Shown: piece by piece, positions 49,761-61,301 of the stretch
Position numbering within the stretch: the stretch's first letter is position 1
Layout of the letters: every line of letters begins with the position of its first letter
Assembly: GCA_023159155.1 (NCBI GenBank)
Contig: JAJNNX010000003.1
Location: 1,736,001-1,800,000 of the forward strand
Direction of reading: 5' to 3'
From: Ustulina deusta
Lineage: Eukaryota > Ascomycota > Sordariomycetes > Xylariales > Xylariaceae
Length of the DNA: 64,000 bases
Notes under the pieces: generated by a model
Databases searched by the model: none
The model's input: only the letters and a program-made list of their open reading frames with translations
What the model was told of the DNA's origin: nothing
Position numbers and translations under genes: made by a program

Positions 49761-50004
49761 TATTAGATTTAGCCTATAGCTAGTAGCTATAAAGAAAGCT
49801 AATTAAGCATAAATAATAGGATCACTTAGTTATATAAGCGTTATAGCTTAACAACGTGGCTTAGTAAGTATGGCCTAGCCATACTTACTAGTAAGCTTGT
49901 AAATAAATACCTTATAAAGGAAAAATAGGACCTACAAAAAACAATAATAGACAAAGCGATCTAAACACATATATGCGGTACGCTCTATAACACTAAATCT
50001 GACA
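49761..50004 (+). repeat. 3' LTR of the copia element
   Basis: 244 bp, aligned without length difference to 29879-30122. Starts TATTAGATTT (G-to-A at the second base) and ends AAATCTGACA, followed by the duplicated AGTCT. Confidence 0.93.
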
Positions 50005-50310
50005 AGTCTCAATGCAAACTTGGGAGGTAGGCAGACAATGAAAGGTATAATTAAGTACATATACCTACCTATTGTAGCTACCTTAGCCGTTAGAAGGGTA
50101 CCTATATGTATACCTAGTTGTAAACAGGTGAAAAAAAAGGCAGCCCGGTAGGTTCGAGTAAAGCCAAGAACGCAGTTAAAGCTAATACTCTAAAGAAAGT
50201 ACCTTTGGTTTTTTTTTTTCTTTTTTCTTTTTTTTTGGCATTATATCAGTAGACTTCCAGTAATAATACACTAGATAGACATATATCTGATTCCAGGTGC
50301 TTAAATAGGC

Positions 50311-50360
<50 letters not shown>

Positions 50361-50560
50361 TTATTAATGTCTATTCTAAGTATCTACGGCTAACTTAATT
50401 AGGTATAATAGTAGCTATAAGGAACTAAAGCAGCCCGGTTAACTATATATTCTTTATATAACTTATAAAGATTTATGTTTAGATAAACGGCAGATTAACT
50501 TATAATTGTTTAATAATAATAAAAAGTAGTTATATAGGCTGCTTAAGTAGTGCCCGGCAG
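50005..50560. other. Short low-copy-looking spacer with simple repeats
   Basis: Sequence of near-normal composition between the copia element and the next AT-rich block. Contains T-rich runs (about 50206-50235), an (AGT)16 microsatellite (50312-50360) and ACCTACCT motifs. No gene. Confidence 0.6.
50312..50360. repeat. (AGT)16 microsatellite
   Basis: Sixteen consecutive AGT units without interruption. Confidence 0.95.
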
Positions 50561-53500
50561 CTTTTATTACTATTAAGTTTTAAGCTTTTATAGTAGCCCT
50601 TTTGGACTTTTACTGGGTTTTATATTTTTTTACTGCTTTTATTTTAAAAAGTTTTTTTTTTTTATCTAAAAAGCAAATTAAAAAATAGAAAATTCTTTTA
50701 TTAGTTTTTAATAGCTTTAAATGCTGTTTTTTTTATAATTTTATATATATATATATATAAAGATCTATTTAAGCGCAAAAAGTATAAAAAAAGAAAAAAG
50801 CAGATAGAAAAATTGCTTATAACCTGGTCTGCTTTTTTATTACTAAGTATGTTTTTATATTTTAAAAACTAATAAAATAAAATATAGTTATATAAAAAGT
50901 ATACTAAATATTTAAATTTTATAAATTTAATGTTTAAAAAGCTAAAAGTCTTGTTTAATAGGTTTATAAAAACTAAAAAATTATTAAAATAAAGATATAA
51001 ATAGCAAATAGACCTATAATACTTTATAAAAAACTATCTAAAGCTTTTAAAAGTTTTAAGTACTTTAGCATTAAAAACTTTTTTTTAAGCTAGCCTAACC
51101 TAATAATAGTTAGTATATTATTAATATATATAACTAATCTTTAAAAAATAAAAATATTTTTAAAACTATTAATATAAATAAATATATTATTATTAGTTCT
51201 ATAGAATTATTTAATAAAAAAGTCTTTGGATTAAACTAAGTATTTTTTAGTAGTATTATTTTTGTTTTTAAAAAAAGGCCTATTTTAAAGCAGGAAAAGC
51301 AGATTAAAAGAAATCTAGTAAATTTTAAGCAATAAAGCTACAACCTTTTAAAAAATAGTACGCTAATAATAGGGCTTTTATGCCCGAGCAAGAATAAAGT
51401 AATATTTATTAAGTTTAGCTATTTATATAAAGACTATTGTATTAATGCAGTTAAAGCAGGAAATAGCAAAAAGGATATATGTTTTTTTTATTATAGCTGT
51501 ATAAAAAAAAATATGCTAGGTAGGGATAACTGCCCGGGCTACTATACTAAAAGTATTATAAATTTTATTAATATATTTAAATATTCTTATAATAACTAGA
51601 TAGCTTTTAAACTTAAAAAACTAATAATAAATTCTAAAGTATTATATAGTACTATTATAAATAGTAATAAAAATAATTATTGCTTTAGCTACTTAAAATA
51701 ATATAAATAAGGAGGCATTTCTAATTATATTGCTAAAAAAACAAAAAAAAGCCCTAACCTTAGCTGCCTTACTTACTTATATATTAATATAATATTTAAA
51801 TTATAAATATTTATTTAAATAAATTTCTAATTATTTTATAAAAATTTTAAATAAAAAAATAGTAATATTTTTAATAAGCATAAGATTTTTTATAAGTTTA
51901 TTATTTATTATAATATAAATTAGTTTATATTTGTTTGTTTTAAAAATAATAGTGTTCTAATATTTTTATTTTATAACTTATATAGCTTATAATATAAAAT
52001 TTTATATATTATTATAAGCGCTAGCCCTATATTTAAAAAGGCAGATATTATTTATATATTTAAAAATGTTTTTTAATAGGCTTAGCTTAAAAAAAAAAAA
52101 AAAGCATAAAAAAAATAAAAAAAAATAGGGAAGCTTTATAAAAAGCCGGACTTTAGCTTATAAGTAAAAAAAAATTAGATTTAAAACAGAATAAAATATT
52201 TCTATTAGTTATAAAGAACTAAACTTATTTTATTATTTAAACGTTTTATTTTTATTTAAAAATCTAAAAAGTAAGTTTATTTTTTAAGATTATATTAAAA
52301 GCGCTTATAATATTTATAATAAAAAGTATTAAAACTTGCTTTTTAGTAATAATATTAGCTTTAATATTATATACTAGAGTAGTTATTAGGTTTATAGTAG
52401 ACCTATATAATAAAGCACTAAAATATTGTTTTAATAGAACTTTATTAAAAATAGTAATAATTACTAAACAATAAGCTATAAGTTTTTTTAGGCTTTTTTT
52501 TAAACAAAATAAAAAAAATATAAGTTTTTAAGATTTAACTAAAATATAGTTATTTTTGTTTAGTTTTTAAATAAAAACTATTTTAGTTTTTTTAAAAGGT
52601 TTAAAGTAGTAGTTTAACTTAAAGCAGGCTTTATAAAAGTAGGCAATAACGCAGCTTAAAAAAAGCTAGGCCTAAAAAAAAAAAATAACTTTAATTTTAT
52701 TTATATTAAAAGCTGTATTAGTAACGCTATAGTATATATATTTAAATTTTAACTTAGTAGTAGTTATATTTACTGCGATCTTTTTTTAAAAAAAAAAAAA
52801 AGGGGCGCTATATTTAAAAGGATTAAAAATGTTGTTTTTAGCAATATGTGCTCTTAGGATATACTATACAAAAAAAATAGTTTTTTTTTTTGGTTTAATA
52901 TAAATATGTTTTAAATATTACAAAAAAAAAGAACTAAGTTTATTTATAAGCTTACGCTATTTAGCTATTACAAAAAGCTTAAAAGTAAAGTTTGCTTTTT
53001 TAAACTTATTGTTTTAGTAGTTCTATTTAGTAGCTTAAGCTTAATAGCAAAATTTTTTACGTTACTTAGTTATATTTAAGCTAGTTTGTTTATTTTTAGC
53101 TAATTAAATATAAAAAGTAGCTATAGCTTTATTATACTAAAAGGTATTCTTATATTTAAAACCTATAAAAATAAAACTAATATTTTAAGCTTTTTTAAAT
53201 ATAATATTAATTAATCTATAAAGGTTTTTAATAGTTTTATAAGTATTAATCCTATTAAAGATTTTTATTTGGGGCGCTAGCTAAGCTATAGTAGCGTTCT
53301 AAAGTAGTAAATTTTTTAGCTAAATTTATTTACTTATAAAGCATAAAATAGGTTTATTCAAAAGAATAATTGTTTTAATAATATAATAATTAAAACTTAT
53401 ATAAAGTTTATTATTTATTTATATAGCTATTTTTAATATATTATATATAACTAGGTCTAGAACTAACCTAAATTAATAGGTTGTAGTACTTATTATATAC

Positions 53501-56150
53501 TAAGTAAAGCTATACTTATTAGTATAGTTAGCAATCCTTTATTTAAATATAAAATTAGATAAATTATTAATACCTAAAGTTTAGCTTTAATAAATAGTAT
53601 TAAAGTTTTTTATAACTAAAAAGTCCTTAAAACAAAAAAAAAGTTCTAATATATTAAGTATAAAATTTTTTAAAAAATATTAAAAAAGGTAATAAACATT
53701 ATAAATTATAAGTCCATAAACCTAGGTAAAAAAAATATAAAAATAAATAAAGTTTTTTATTTGTTTTAAATATAAGTTATAACTTTAAAAAAATAGTTTA
53801 GCTAATTATAATAAAGTATAAAATATTAATAAAAAAAATAGCTTTTATATATTTATTAGTTTTTAATTAAGTAAATCTAAAGTTTTTAAACTAGGATAAT
53901 ATCTATTTTTATATTATTTATAAGTTTTAAAAAAATATTATAAATAAGTGCTAACCTTTAAACGTTAGCTTATAAAACTATAAAAGTTTTTTAGCCTTTA
54001 ATTTTTAATCTATTTATATAAACTAAAAATAAGCTTATAATATATTTAAAAATTATTATTTATAAATTGTCTTAGGATTATATTGTTTAGTTTTTTAATA
54101 AAAAAAAAAAGGTTTTTATTACGTTAGACTTATAAAATATAGCTTATATTTATACTAGTTTTTTATAAATAAAAAAAGCTAGAGGGCTAGCTAGTAAAAA
54201 GTATATAAAAGCGTTTATTAATAAAAAGCAGCTAGCTTAAAAAATTGCTTTTTTTAAACTAAGCAATCAAAAGGTTATTAATATAGGGCTTTTAAACTAT
54301 ATAAGTAAAAAAAGCCTTTAAAACAACTTATTTTATAAATAAATTTATAAATATTAATATAAAATACTAATCGATTTAGAAAGTTTTTATATATTTATAA
54401 AAGCTATAAAAGTTATATTATTAGCTACTAAAAAAAAAAGCAAAGCTAATAAAAGTTCTAAAACAAAAAGTAGCTAAGCTTAAGTTATTATTGTTTATTT
54501 TTATTATTATATTAAGATCTATTGTTTTAATAAAAATAATAATTAAATAAAAAACTATAAAAGTTATAAAAGTTAAAGCAATATTATAAAAAATAAGTAA
54601 TATAAGTATTAGAATAGTAGTAATTTTTTTATTAGCTGCTATAATAATATTTTGGTAAATTTTATATATTCTATTGCTTAATTAGCAAAAAAATATAAAT
54701 TAAAGTTTAGTAAGCTAGATTAAACATCTGTTTTTAATATTTAAGCAAACTAGGCAAAAAAAAAAAAAAGTAAAATATAAGCTATAATAGTTTATATATT
54801 TTTTAAAGCTTATGCAAACTTTTAAAATATAGTTATAGCTATAAATAATATAAACTTTTTTATTATTATATAAGTAAAAGTTATAAAATTTTTAATAATT
54901 ATTATATTATATAACTAAGTTAGTACGGGCTAAAAAACAAAAAAGCTTAAAATTAAAAAAAAAAAAGCTCTTTTTAACTAGCTTAAAAAAAAAAACTACT
55001 TAAGCGCTAAAATTATATTTAAATTATATAATTTAGTTAAAAGTTTAGCTAGTTTTAGCTAAAACTTTTTTTATTAAAAGGTTAATTATAGTTTGTTTAT
55101 AAAAAAAAAAAAAAAAAAATACTTAAAACTAGATAAATAGTTTATTTTTTGTTAGCTTTAGAAATAATTTTATAAAAACTTAGTTTATTTTTTAAATATA
55201 AAAAAAAAGCGGAAATATTTTTATTTTTATATTAAATAGATTAGCTAGTAGTAATAAATAAAACTATAAAAAAAATAGCTAAAAAAGTTATAAAGCAAAA
55301 TATAAAAGTTAGCTATACTAACTATATAAAAATATAACTTTTTAGCAAAACAAAACAAAACTTAAAAACTGTTTACTTTTTTTTTTTTGGTTTTTTTATA
55401 AAGTTTTTTTTTAATAGTAGTCTAATTAGACTTGTTTAAAGTAGTAGTATAATTGCTATTATAAGTTTTTAAAGTTTTAAAGCAAAATTTAAACTAAGAT
55501 TTAAAGCAAAAATAAGCGTAAGTTATCTTACTAAAAATATTAGCTCTATTTAAAAAAGGCATATATATATTATTATTAATATTAGTTTATAAATTAAAAG
55601 TTTATTAAGTAATAATTATTATAAAAAATTATTGTTTAATATAAAGTTTATGTTTAAAAATATTAATTTTTTTAGATAGAAGGGCTATAAAAAAAAAAAA
55701 AAAAACAACCAAACTGTTTATTTATATTTATATTTTTTTTTATAAAAATAAAAAAAGCTACAAAAACTATATTTATAACTTTTTTTGCTTATTTAATATA
55801 AGTAGAGCTTATAAAAATAAAAAATAAAAAAATAGAATTAACTATTAAAATAATAGCAAAAATAACTTTTTTACAAGCAAAAATTTTTTTATTATAGTTT
55901 TTAAAATATATAAGTATTAAATAAAAATTTTTATATTTAGGGCTGCTTAATAATAAAAGTACTAAAAGCTAAGTGCTTTAGGAGTAGTAGACCTAAGGTC
56001 TAAAAATATTACTAGAAAATATTCTAAACTAAAATAGCTAGGAATCAAAAGTAATAAAAGTAAGGGCCTAGATAAGCGAAGGCAATAAAGCTAAAAGAAA
56101 TTAGGAATATTTCCTAACCAGGGAAAAAGCGGGTCCTTTCCAAGAACTAA
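50560..56150. other. Second RIP-type AT-rich block, unidentified decayed coding element
   Basis: About 5.6 kb, extremely AT-rich, no LTR pair or terminal inverted repeat found by eye. On the plus strand, frames are interrupted almost only by TAA/TAG. One stretch from about 51372 stays open for about 70 codons and holds six cysteines (LLCPSKNK, DYCINAVK, DICFFYYSC, DNCPGYY), suggesting a former zinc-finger-like region. A long stop-masked frame also runs through about 52.28-54.3 kb. Probably a decayed transposon; class unknown. Confidence 0.6.
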
Positions 56151-57198
56151 AAGTAGTAGAAAAGGGAAGGTTGTGAATAGGCAAGTACACTACAACCAAA
56201 GCCGCATATAGTAACCTAACACGTGCGTTATTGACCATGCGGCGCTAGCCGACATCGCTCGTGACTTACTGGGCCTTTCGTCCGACAATAGGGACTACTT
56301 AGAACCTTTAGGAAGAATCTGATGATTGATTGCCCGAAGATTTATCATCAATTGAAACTAATCAAAAAATGCACCCATAAAAATAACATCTTTTGACCGA
56401 CCACCCAAGTAGTGCAGGCAAAGAGTCAGGTGATGTGTAGAGACATGCACTGCCTAAGTACATGTAGATCCCAAACGCTGTTGCATCACAGAGCGCAAAC
56501 CTACTAGGTACGGTTAGTGAACATCAGTCATGCATGTCATCCTAGCGTACCAGTCCACTACCGTATGGATAAGTCTGTATTTGGACTACCTACTTGGGAT
56601 TGCCACTCAGATTCGATACGACAAGACCACTAAATCGCCGTCATTGGACAAGACATGTCCATGCAACTAATACCATGTTGGTTTCGAAATAGTAAACATC
56701 GCACGTCATTAGACAGAACTGGAGTAACCAAACGGCTAAAAAAAAAAAAAAAAAAAAAAGGGTTTGTGAATCTGTGATGGAACCACAGTCCATTAGTAAT
56801 GTCATGTAATGTCTATGCCCGCTGTAGCCGCGGCGTGTCTTTCTCTAAGTACCTACCTTTTAAACCCGCTACATCCACCTTCTTAGTCGTCGTCCTCTTC
56901 TCTTGTCTTCTTCGCCTAAAATCTACAGAGTATATAGGGACTGCAACCGACTTCTCAGACATATTTACACTTGCATGCGCGTCACCAAGGAGATTTTCGC
57001 ACGGCTGAGGAGTATTGCAGGTTATTTACTGTATACTCCTTGCGTCAGGACTTAACAACCTAAACAATTAATTAGTTCCATTACCGTTTGGTACTCTAGC
57101 GATCAGTTAGTTGGATATACCTAGTCTATAGAGACAAGACTTGCACACATCGCCCAAACACGCGCCACCTTCGCCCGACACCAACGAACACCGTCGTC
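56151..57198. other. Intergenic region between AT-rich block and IDO gene
   Basis: Composition returns abruptly to normal at about 56150. Contains a poly(A) run at about 56739-56759. The IDO promoter should be here. No gene seen. Confidence 0.6.
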
Positions 57199-58671
57199 AT
57201 GAAACAACGTGTTCCGCTCTTGTCCGACTATGGAATCTCGCCGACGCACGGCTTCTTGCCTGATGTCTTGCCGCTGACGAGGCTTCCGGATCCATACTAC
57301 AACAAGTGGGAGTCCATTGCCTCCAACCTGCAGGGCTTGATCCTGAGCAAGCGCCTGAGAGGAGTCATCGATCGTCTGCCCGTGTTTTCCACCGTCGGTC
57401 TGGAACATGACGCGGAATGGAGAAGGGCTTACATGCTCCTCACCTTTTTTGCCCATGGCTACATCTGGGGGGGTGACACTCCCTGTGATCGCGTGCCGCC
57501 GAGCATCTCGGCCCCGTTGCTGAAGATCTGCGAACACCTGGAGATCCCTCCCGTGTCCACCTACGCCGCCTCCGTGCTCTGGAATTTCAAGCCGCTCTTC
57601 GTCGACGAGGGCATCGATGACCTCGACAACCTCGCCACTCTGGTTACCTTCACCGGATCCCTGGATGAATCTTGGTTTTATCTGGTGTCTGTTGCCATCG
57701 AGGCGCGAGGTGGTCCCATCATCACTCTCATGCTAACTGCTGTGGCTGCAGCTCGGGAAGGCGACAGCGCAACCGTAACACGTTGCCTACATGGCTTTGC
57801 TGAGCGCCTGGACGACCTAGGCGAGCTCCTACGTCGCATGCATGAAAACTGCGACCCTGGGTTCTTCTATCGTCGCATTCGCACGTTTCTGGCCGGCAGC
57901 AAGAATATGGCTGAAGCCGGACTCCCTCATGGTGTCATTTACGACGATGGGAGCGGCCGCTCTGAATATGTCCAATACAGTGGCCCTAGCAACGCTCAGA
58001 GCAGTCTCATTCAATTCTTCGATATCATTCTTGGCATCGAGCATCGTCCCACTGGCGAAAAGGCCAACCCCGCCTCCGAGTCGGAGCGCGAAGGCCGAAG
58101 CACTGCACCCAAACACAACTTCATTCGCGACATGCGGCGATATATGCCGGGGCCACATGCACGCTTCTTAAATGATGTCAGTCTAGTCGCGAACATCCGC
58201 GACTTCGTCGAGGAACGCCGTGATACGGACAAGCCCCTTAGTATCGCGTACGATGCTTGCTTGGCCATGTTGCGAGCCTTCCGGGATATCCATATCGCCA
58301 TCGTCACCCGCTATATCGTTCTCCCCTCTCGCGAGAACAGAGCTCGGAGCCGCTCGCGCAGCCCGGAAGCCGTCCGAAATCGCCAGAATCTAGCCACCGC
58401 ATCTCGCCATGAGAAATACAAGAAGGTCAAGGGCACCGGCGGGACGGCACTGATCCCCTTTCTCAAGCAGGCTCGGGACGAAACAGGTGAACCTGCCGTG
58501 GAAGATTGGGCCAAGCGGTTCATGAGTAGACAGACAAAGGTCTCTGGCCAGGGCGACTTCTTCCTCGGAAAAGCTGAGGAGCAGATCCCTCTGGATGAAC
58601 CTATCGTCGAACATGGGCTGGCTGGGACCTGGAGCATGGATGAAGATGTCGGCGGTATTTGCCACTATTAA
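57199..58671 (+). CDS. Indoleamine 2,3-dioxygenase (tryptophan to N-formylkynurenine)
   Basis: Intact single-exon heme enzyme of 490 residues, of the family that opens the tryptophan indole ring with O2 as the first step of the kynurenine route to NAD (yeast Bna2) or of tryptophan breakdown. Recognised by LPDPYYNKWESIASNL, the distal-pocket stretch SWFYLVSVAIEA (Phe160 and Ser164 match human IDO1 Phe163 and Ser167), the proximal heme ligand His365 in AFRDIHIAIVTRYIVLPS, and the GTGGTALIPFLKQARDET block. A short basic RSRSRSPEA insert lies between the last two. Fungi often carry several IDO copies; which subtype this is cannot be told by eye. It sits just beyond the repeat island, yet its GC content and frame are unaffected. 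Confidence 0.95.
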   Translation: MKQRVPLLSDYGISPTHGFLPDVLPLTRLPDPYYNKWESIASNLQGLILSKRLRGVIDRLPVFSTVGLEHDAEWRRAYMLLTFFAHGYIWGGDTPCDRVPPSISAPLLKICEHLEIPPVSTYAASVLWNFKPLFVDEGIDDLDNLATLVTFTGSLDESWFYLVSVAIEARGGPIITLMLTAVAAAREGDSATVTRCLHGFAERLDDLGELLRRMHENCDPGFFYRRIRTFLAGSKNMAEAGLPHGVIYDDGSGRSEYVQYSGPSNAQSSLIQFFDIILGIEHRPTGEKANPASESEREGRSTAPKHNFIRDMRRYMPGPHARFLNDVSLVANIRDFVEERRDTDKPLSIAYDACLAMLRAFRDIHIAIVTRYIVLPSRENRARSRSRSPEAVRNRQNLATASRHEKYKKVKGTGGTALIPFLKQARDETGEPAVEDWAKRFMSRQTKVSGQGDFFLGKAEEQIPLDEPIVEHGLAGTWSMDEDVGGICHY

Positions 58672-59717
58672 ACTCCGCTTAGTCCACAGTTCCCAATTTG
58701 AAGCATTATATCTCCCAAGATCACTAGATAAGCTGTCCTATAACTGTCGGACGACTATTTTGTCTCGAGTAATTAAAGTTCTTGTTCAACGAGACTACCT
58801 ATGAGAGAGTTCCGGGATTCTCGTGCAACAATATATATTCGTAACACTAATTATGACCTATTACCTCGATCACCGTAAAAATATCCCGACACAACACTTA
58901 AATGTTTCTAGGTATCTAATGCAAATCCTTTTCCTAGCGTAAAATTATTTTCAAAATAAGTATTCAAAAATAAAATTTCTATCGTTTTAATTTGAATTAT
59001 AAATTTATGGTTTAAACATCGAAAAACTAAATAGTCGGCTAAAAGCTCGTCGTTTGCACTACCAGCAGCCAATCGTTATTCTAGATAACAAATTAGACGG
59101 CAACGGGAAAAAACCTATCATGTCTGGGTCAGCCAGCTTCCAAACAGTAAGTACCAGGTCGATCGGAAACCTAGCCGCTCATCAAAAACTAGCTACCAGC
59201 TTCGCTGCTAGGGAAAAAAAAAGGCAAAGCGCTCGCCTCTAGTAATTGCCCAAATCTTAACTCGATTACCGATACCTGCCAGCATAGTAATGACTCGCAC
59301 TCTATCAAGCGAACAAACAAGGATCATGGACAATGCCGTGCAAAACGCCAGAAGCTTGCCCAAGAGACTGAATAATCGACCTTTCTAATAATGATGAAGA
59401 AAATGCTCAGATCTTGACCGAGGGGCCCGAGTTTCCAGGTAGCGTGATAACCAATCATAATAATAACCGGAATGCCGAGTTTGGTGGTCAACATGCTGGA
59501 GCTTGATCACGCCGCTAGAAATTATCTAGGCCGGGGTGATAGTACTCCTAGACCACGAAGATGAAGACGAGTTGTCCAAGAGGAAGAGGAAGAAGAGGAG
59601 GATTTTAAATACAACATTGGACTACATTGATGGTAATACCGTCACAAGAACGTGTGAAAGGGCCGAGTTGTTAACAACCTCGGGCTTGATGCCTTGCCAT
59701 ATAATAGCTGTCCTACA
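58672..59717. other. Intergenic region, possible gene remnants
   Basis: An AT-rich patch at about 58880-59040 is followed by sequence of normal composition with coding-like fragments in different frames (59054-59242 and a basic stretch near 59560-59640, encoding DEDELSKRKRKKRR). No family recognised; possibly a decayed gene. Confidence 0.4.
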
Positions 59718-61301
59718 TCACAGCTTGAATCGTTCTGCTTTTCGTAACCGACCCCCAAACTTGTTGAAGATAATTGGCAATGGAATCATAGCAATACAAA
59801 TAAACCCAAGCAACGAGTTCCCCCATCCGAGGCCTAGCGAGTCGTACAGCGGCGGCCCTGCCGAAGGAAGGCTCCTACCGTACTCCTAAGGATGATGTTC
59901 GCGGCAATCGCCGAGGCTGAGTGCATTGGGTAACTATCAACCAGGTACGTGATGATGGGCAAAAAGAGTCCCATGATCCTAAATCCATACGGAGCTAACG
60001 AGAACAGCGTAGATGCCCAGTGATTCTTGTTGTATGCGCTCCAACCGTACCAGAATAAGGTGACGGGTAGAAATATGCCGAAGTATATGCTGGTGGTGAG
60101 GCGCATTTCAGGCTCGAAATGGCCATCGTTAGCCTGCGCGAGCTTAACAATAGTCCTGTCTGAGAGAAAGGTACAGACCAGCCATCCTAGGATGTTGCCG
60201 AGGCCAAGGGAAAGGTACACAAGCCCTGTCAAGTCGACATTGAATCCGTATGTTTCTTCAAACACCGTAGGGATTGTTGTGTAAAGCAGGTAAACAACCC
60301 CAAAGACGAAAGCGATGTATAGAGAAAGGAGGAACACGATAGGGGAAAGCACAAGCATTTTCAAAGGTCTGATCAAGCCAGTCAGCAGAACTCGCGTAGT
60401 AGTTTGACCATTCGAGTCATCATAGCAACTCTTCAGGCTACCTTGTCCTAGTTCTTCCCTAAGTAGCTGTGTCTTTCTGTGTATTAGAGCTTTGTGACTA
60501 GTTTCTTTAGTGAGCACTTGGATCAAGATCGTTACGAGAGAGGCAGCAGCCAACACGATCCAAAAATCATATCGCCACCCCGGAAATTTGGTCAAAAACC
60601 CTCCAATTACAGGTCCGACAGTTGGGCCTTTGGGCGGTTAGTTGCGAACGTTGGGTTTAGTAACCATGGGTAAAGAGTTGCCGTGCCAAAAGACTAACCA
60701 AGTAACGGTCCGAGGTTCCATACACCTATAGCGAAACCTCGTTGGTCTGGGCAAAAAAGATCACCAACAATAACACCCCCCAAGGTCTAATACAGCAAGG
60801 TTAACACAACACATCGTAAACATACACGGCGATTGAACTGACCAAACACCCAGCACCGCCAACACCACTAAAGAAACGGGAAACAATGAGCGTTTCAATG
60901 TTAGGGGCCAAGGCGCATCCGATTTGCCAGACACAGAAGAACGCATTGGCAGTGGTCAGCACGACCTTACGTCCATATATTTCCGAGAGGGGAGCTATGA
61001 TGATTGGCCCAACCACGTATCCCAATAGATATATGCTGACAATCATCGACCCAACAATCTCATTGTCATTGTGAAATTCTTTGTCGAGCGTGGCAATGGC
61101 AGGGGAGAGAATGGAGGAAGCAAAGGGAGTCAGTAGTGTTATCACCGAGAGTAGTCCAACCCACACCCATTTGTCCTGCGATGAAAAATTGAAGGGCATT
61201 GTAGGGTCATCTTGACTCTCCCATCCTATGATATTCTCATCCATATTGGTCACAGGGAGCGGCACATATCGTAATTTTCGGTTGTTTTTGTTTTGTATCA
61301 T
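59718..61301 (-). pseudogene. DHA1-type MFS drug/metabolite exporter with a single-base frameshift
   Basis: 12-helix proton antiporter family. Exons: 61301-60843, 60786-60699, 60627-59718. Splicing gives GAGCL-TLGGVIVGDLF and NLGPLL-GPTVGPVIGG in frame. Hallmarks: motif A-like LSEIYGRKVVL, FFSGVGGAG, and the central loop KETSHKALIHRKTQLLREE. The N-terminus (~45 residues) is cytosolic. Near 59862-59872, in an AAGGAAGG (coding CCTTCCTT) run, the frame shifts: the current frame hits a stop at 59834, while the neighbouring frame continues with LYDSLGLGWGNSLLGF to a natural end at 59718. Total exon length is one base short of 486 codons, consistent with loss of one base. The unshifted product would lack the last membrane helix. 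A sequencing error is the alternative. Confidence 0.8.

Larger units (their letters stand above)
29879..50004 (+). mobile_element. RIP-degraded Ty1/copia LTR retrotransposon, split by a nested gypsy element
   Basis: Terminal LTRs of exactly 244 bp (29879-30122 and 49761-50004) are flanked by a perfect 5-bp target duplication AGTCT (29874-29878 and 50005-50009). The LTR pair differs mainly by transitions; even the terminal TG of the 3' LTR has become TA. If TAA/TAG are read as mutated codons, copia polyprotein parts appear in order on the plus strand: gag-like (about 30.4-31.1 kb), GAG-pre-integrase (to 31980), integrase (about 44.9-45.4 kb), reverse transcriptase (about 46.86-47.22 kb) and RNase H (about 47.5-48.1 kb). 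The RT catalytic YVDD appears as YINN (47195-47200), both aspartates lost by G-to-A changes. Without the insert the element is about 7.36 kb. It is dead. Confidence 0.93.

Noticed and set aside
30123..56150. CRISPR-like or centromeric array
   Set aside because: The repeats found are LTRs, an 84-bp coding repeat and degenerate AT-rich arrays; no regular repeat-spacer structure. AT richness is explained by RIP of retrotransposons, though a centromere cannot be excluded without chromatin data.
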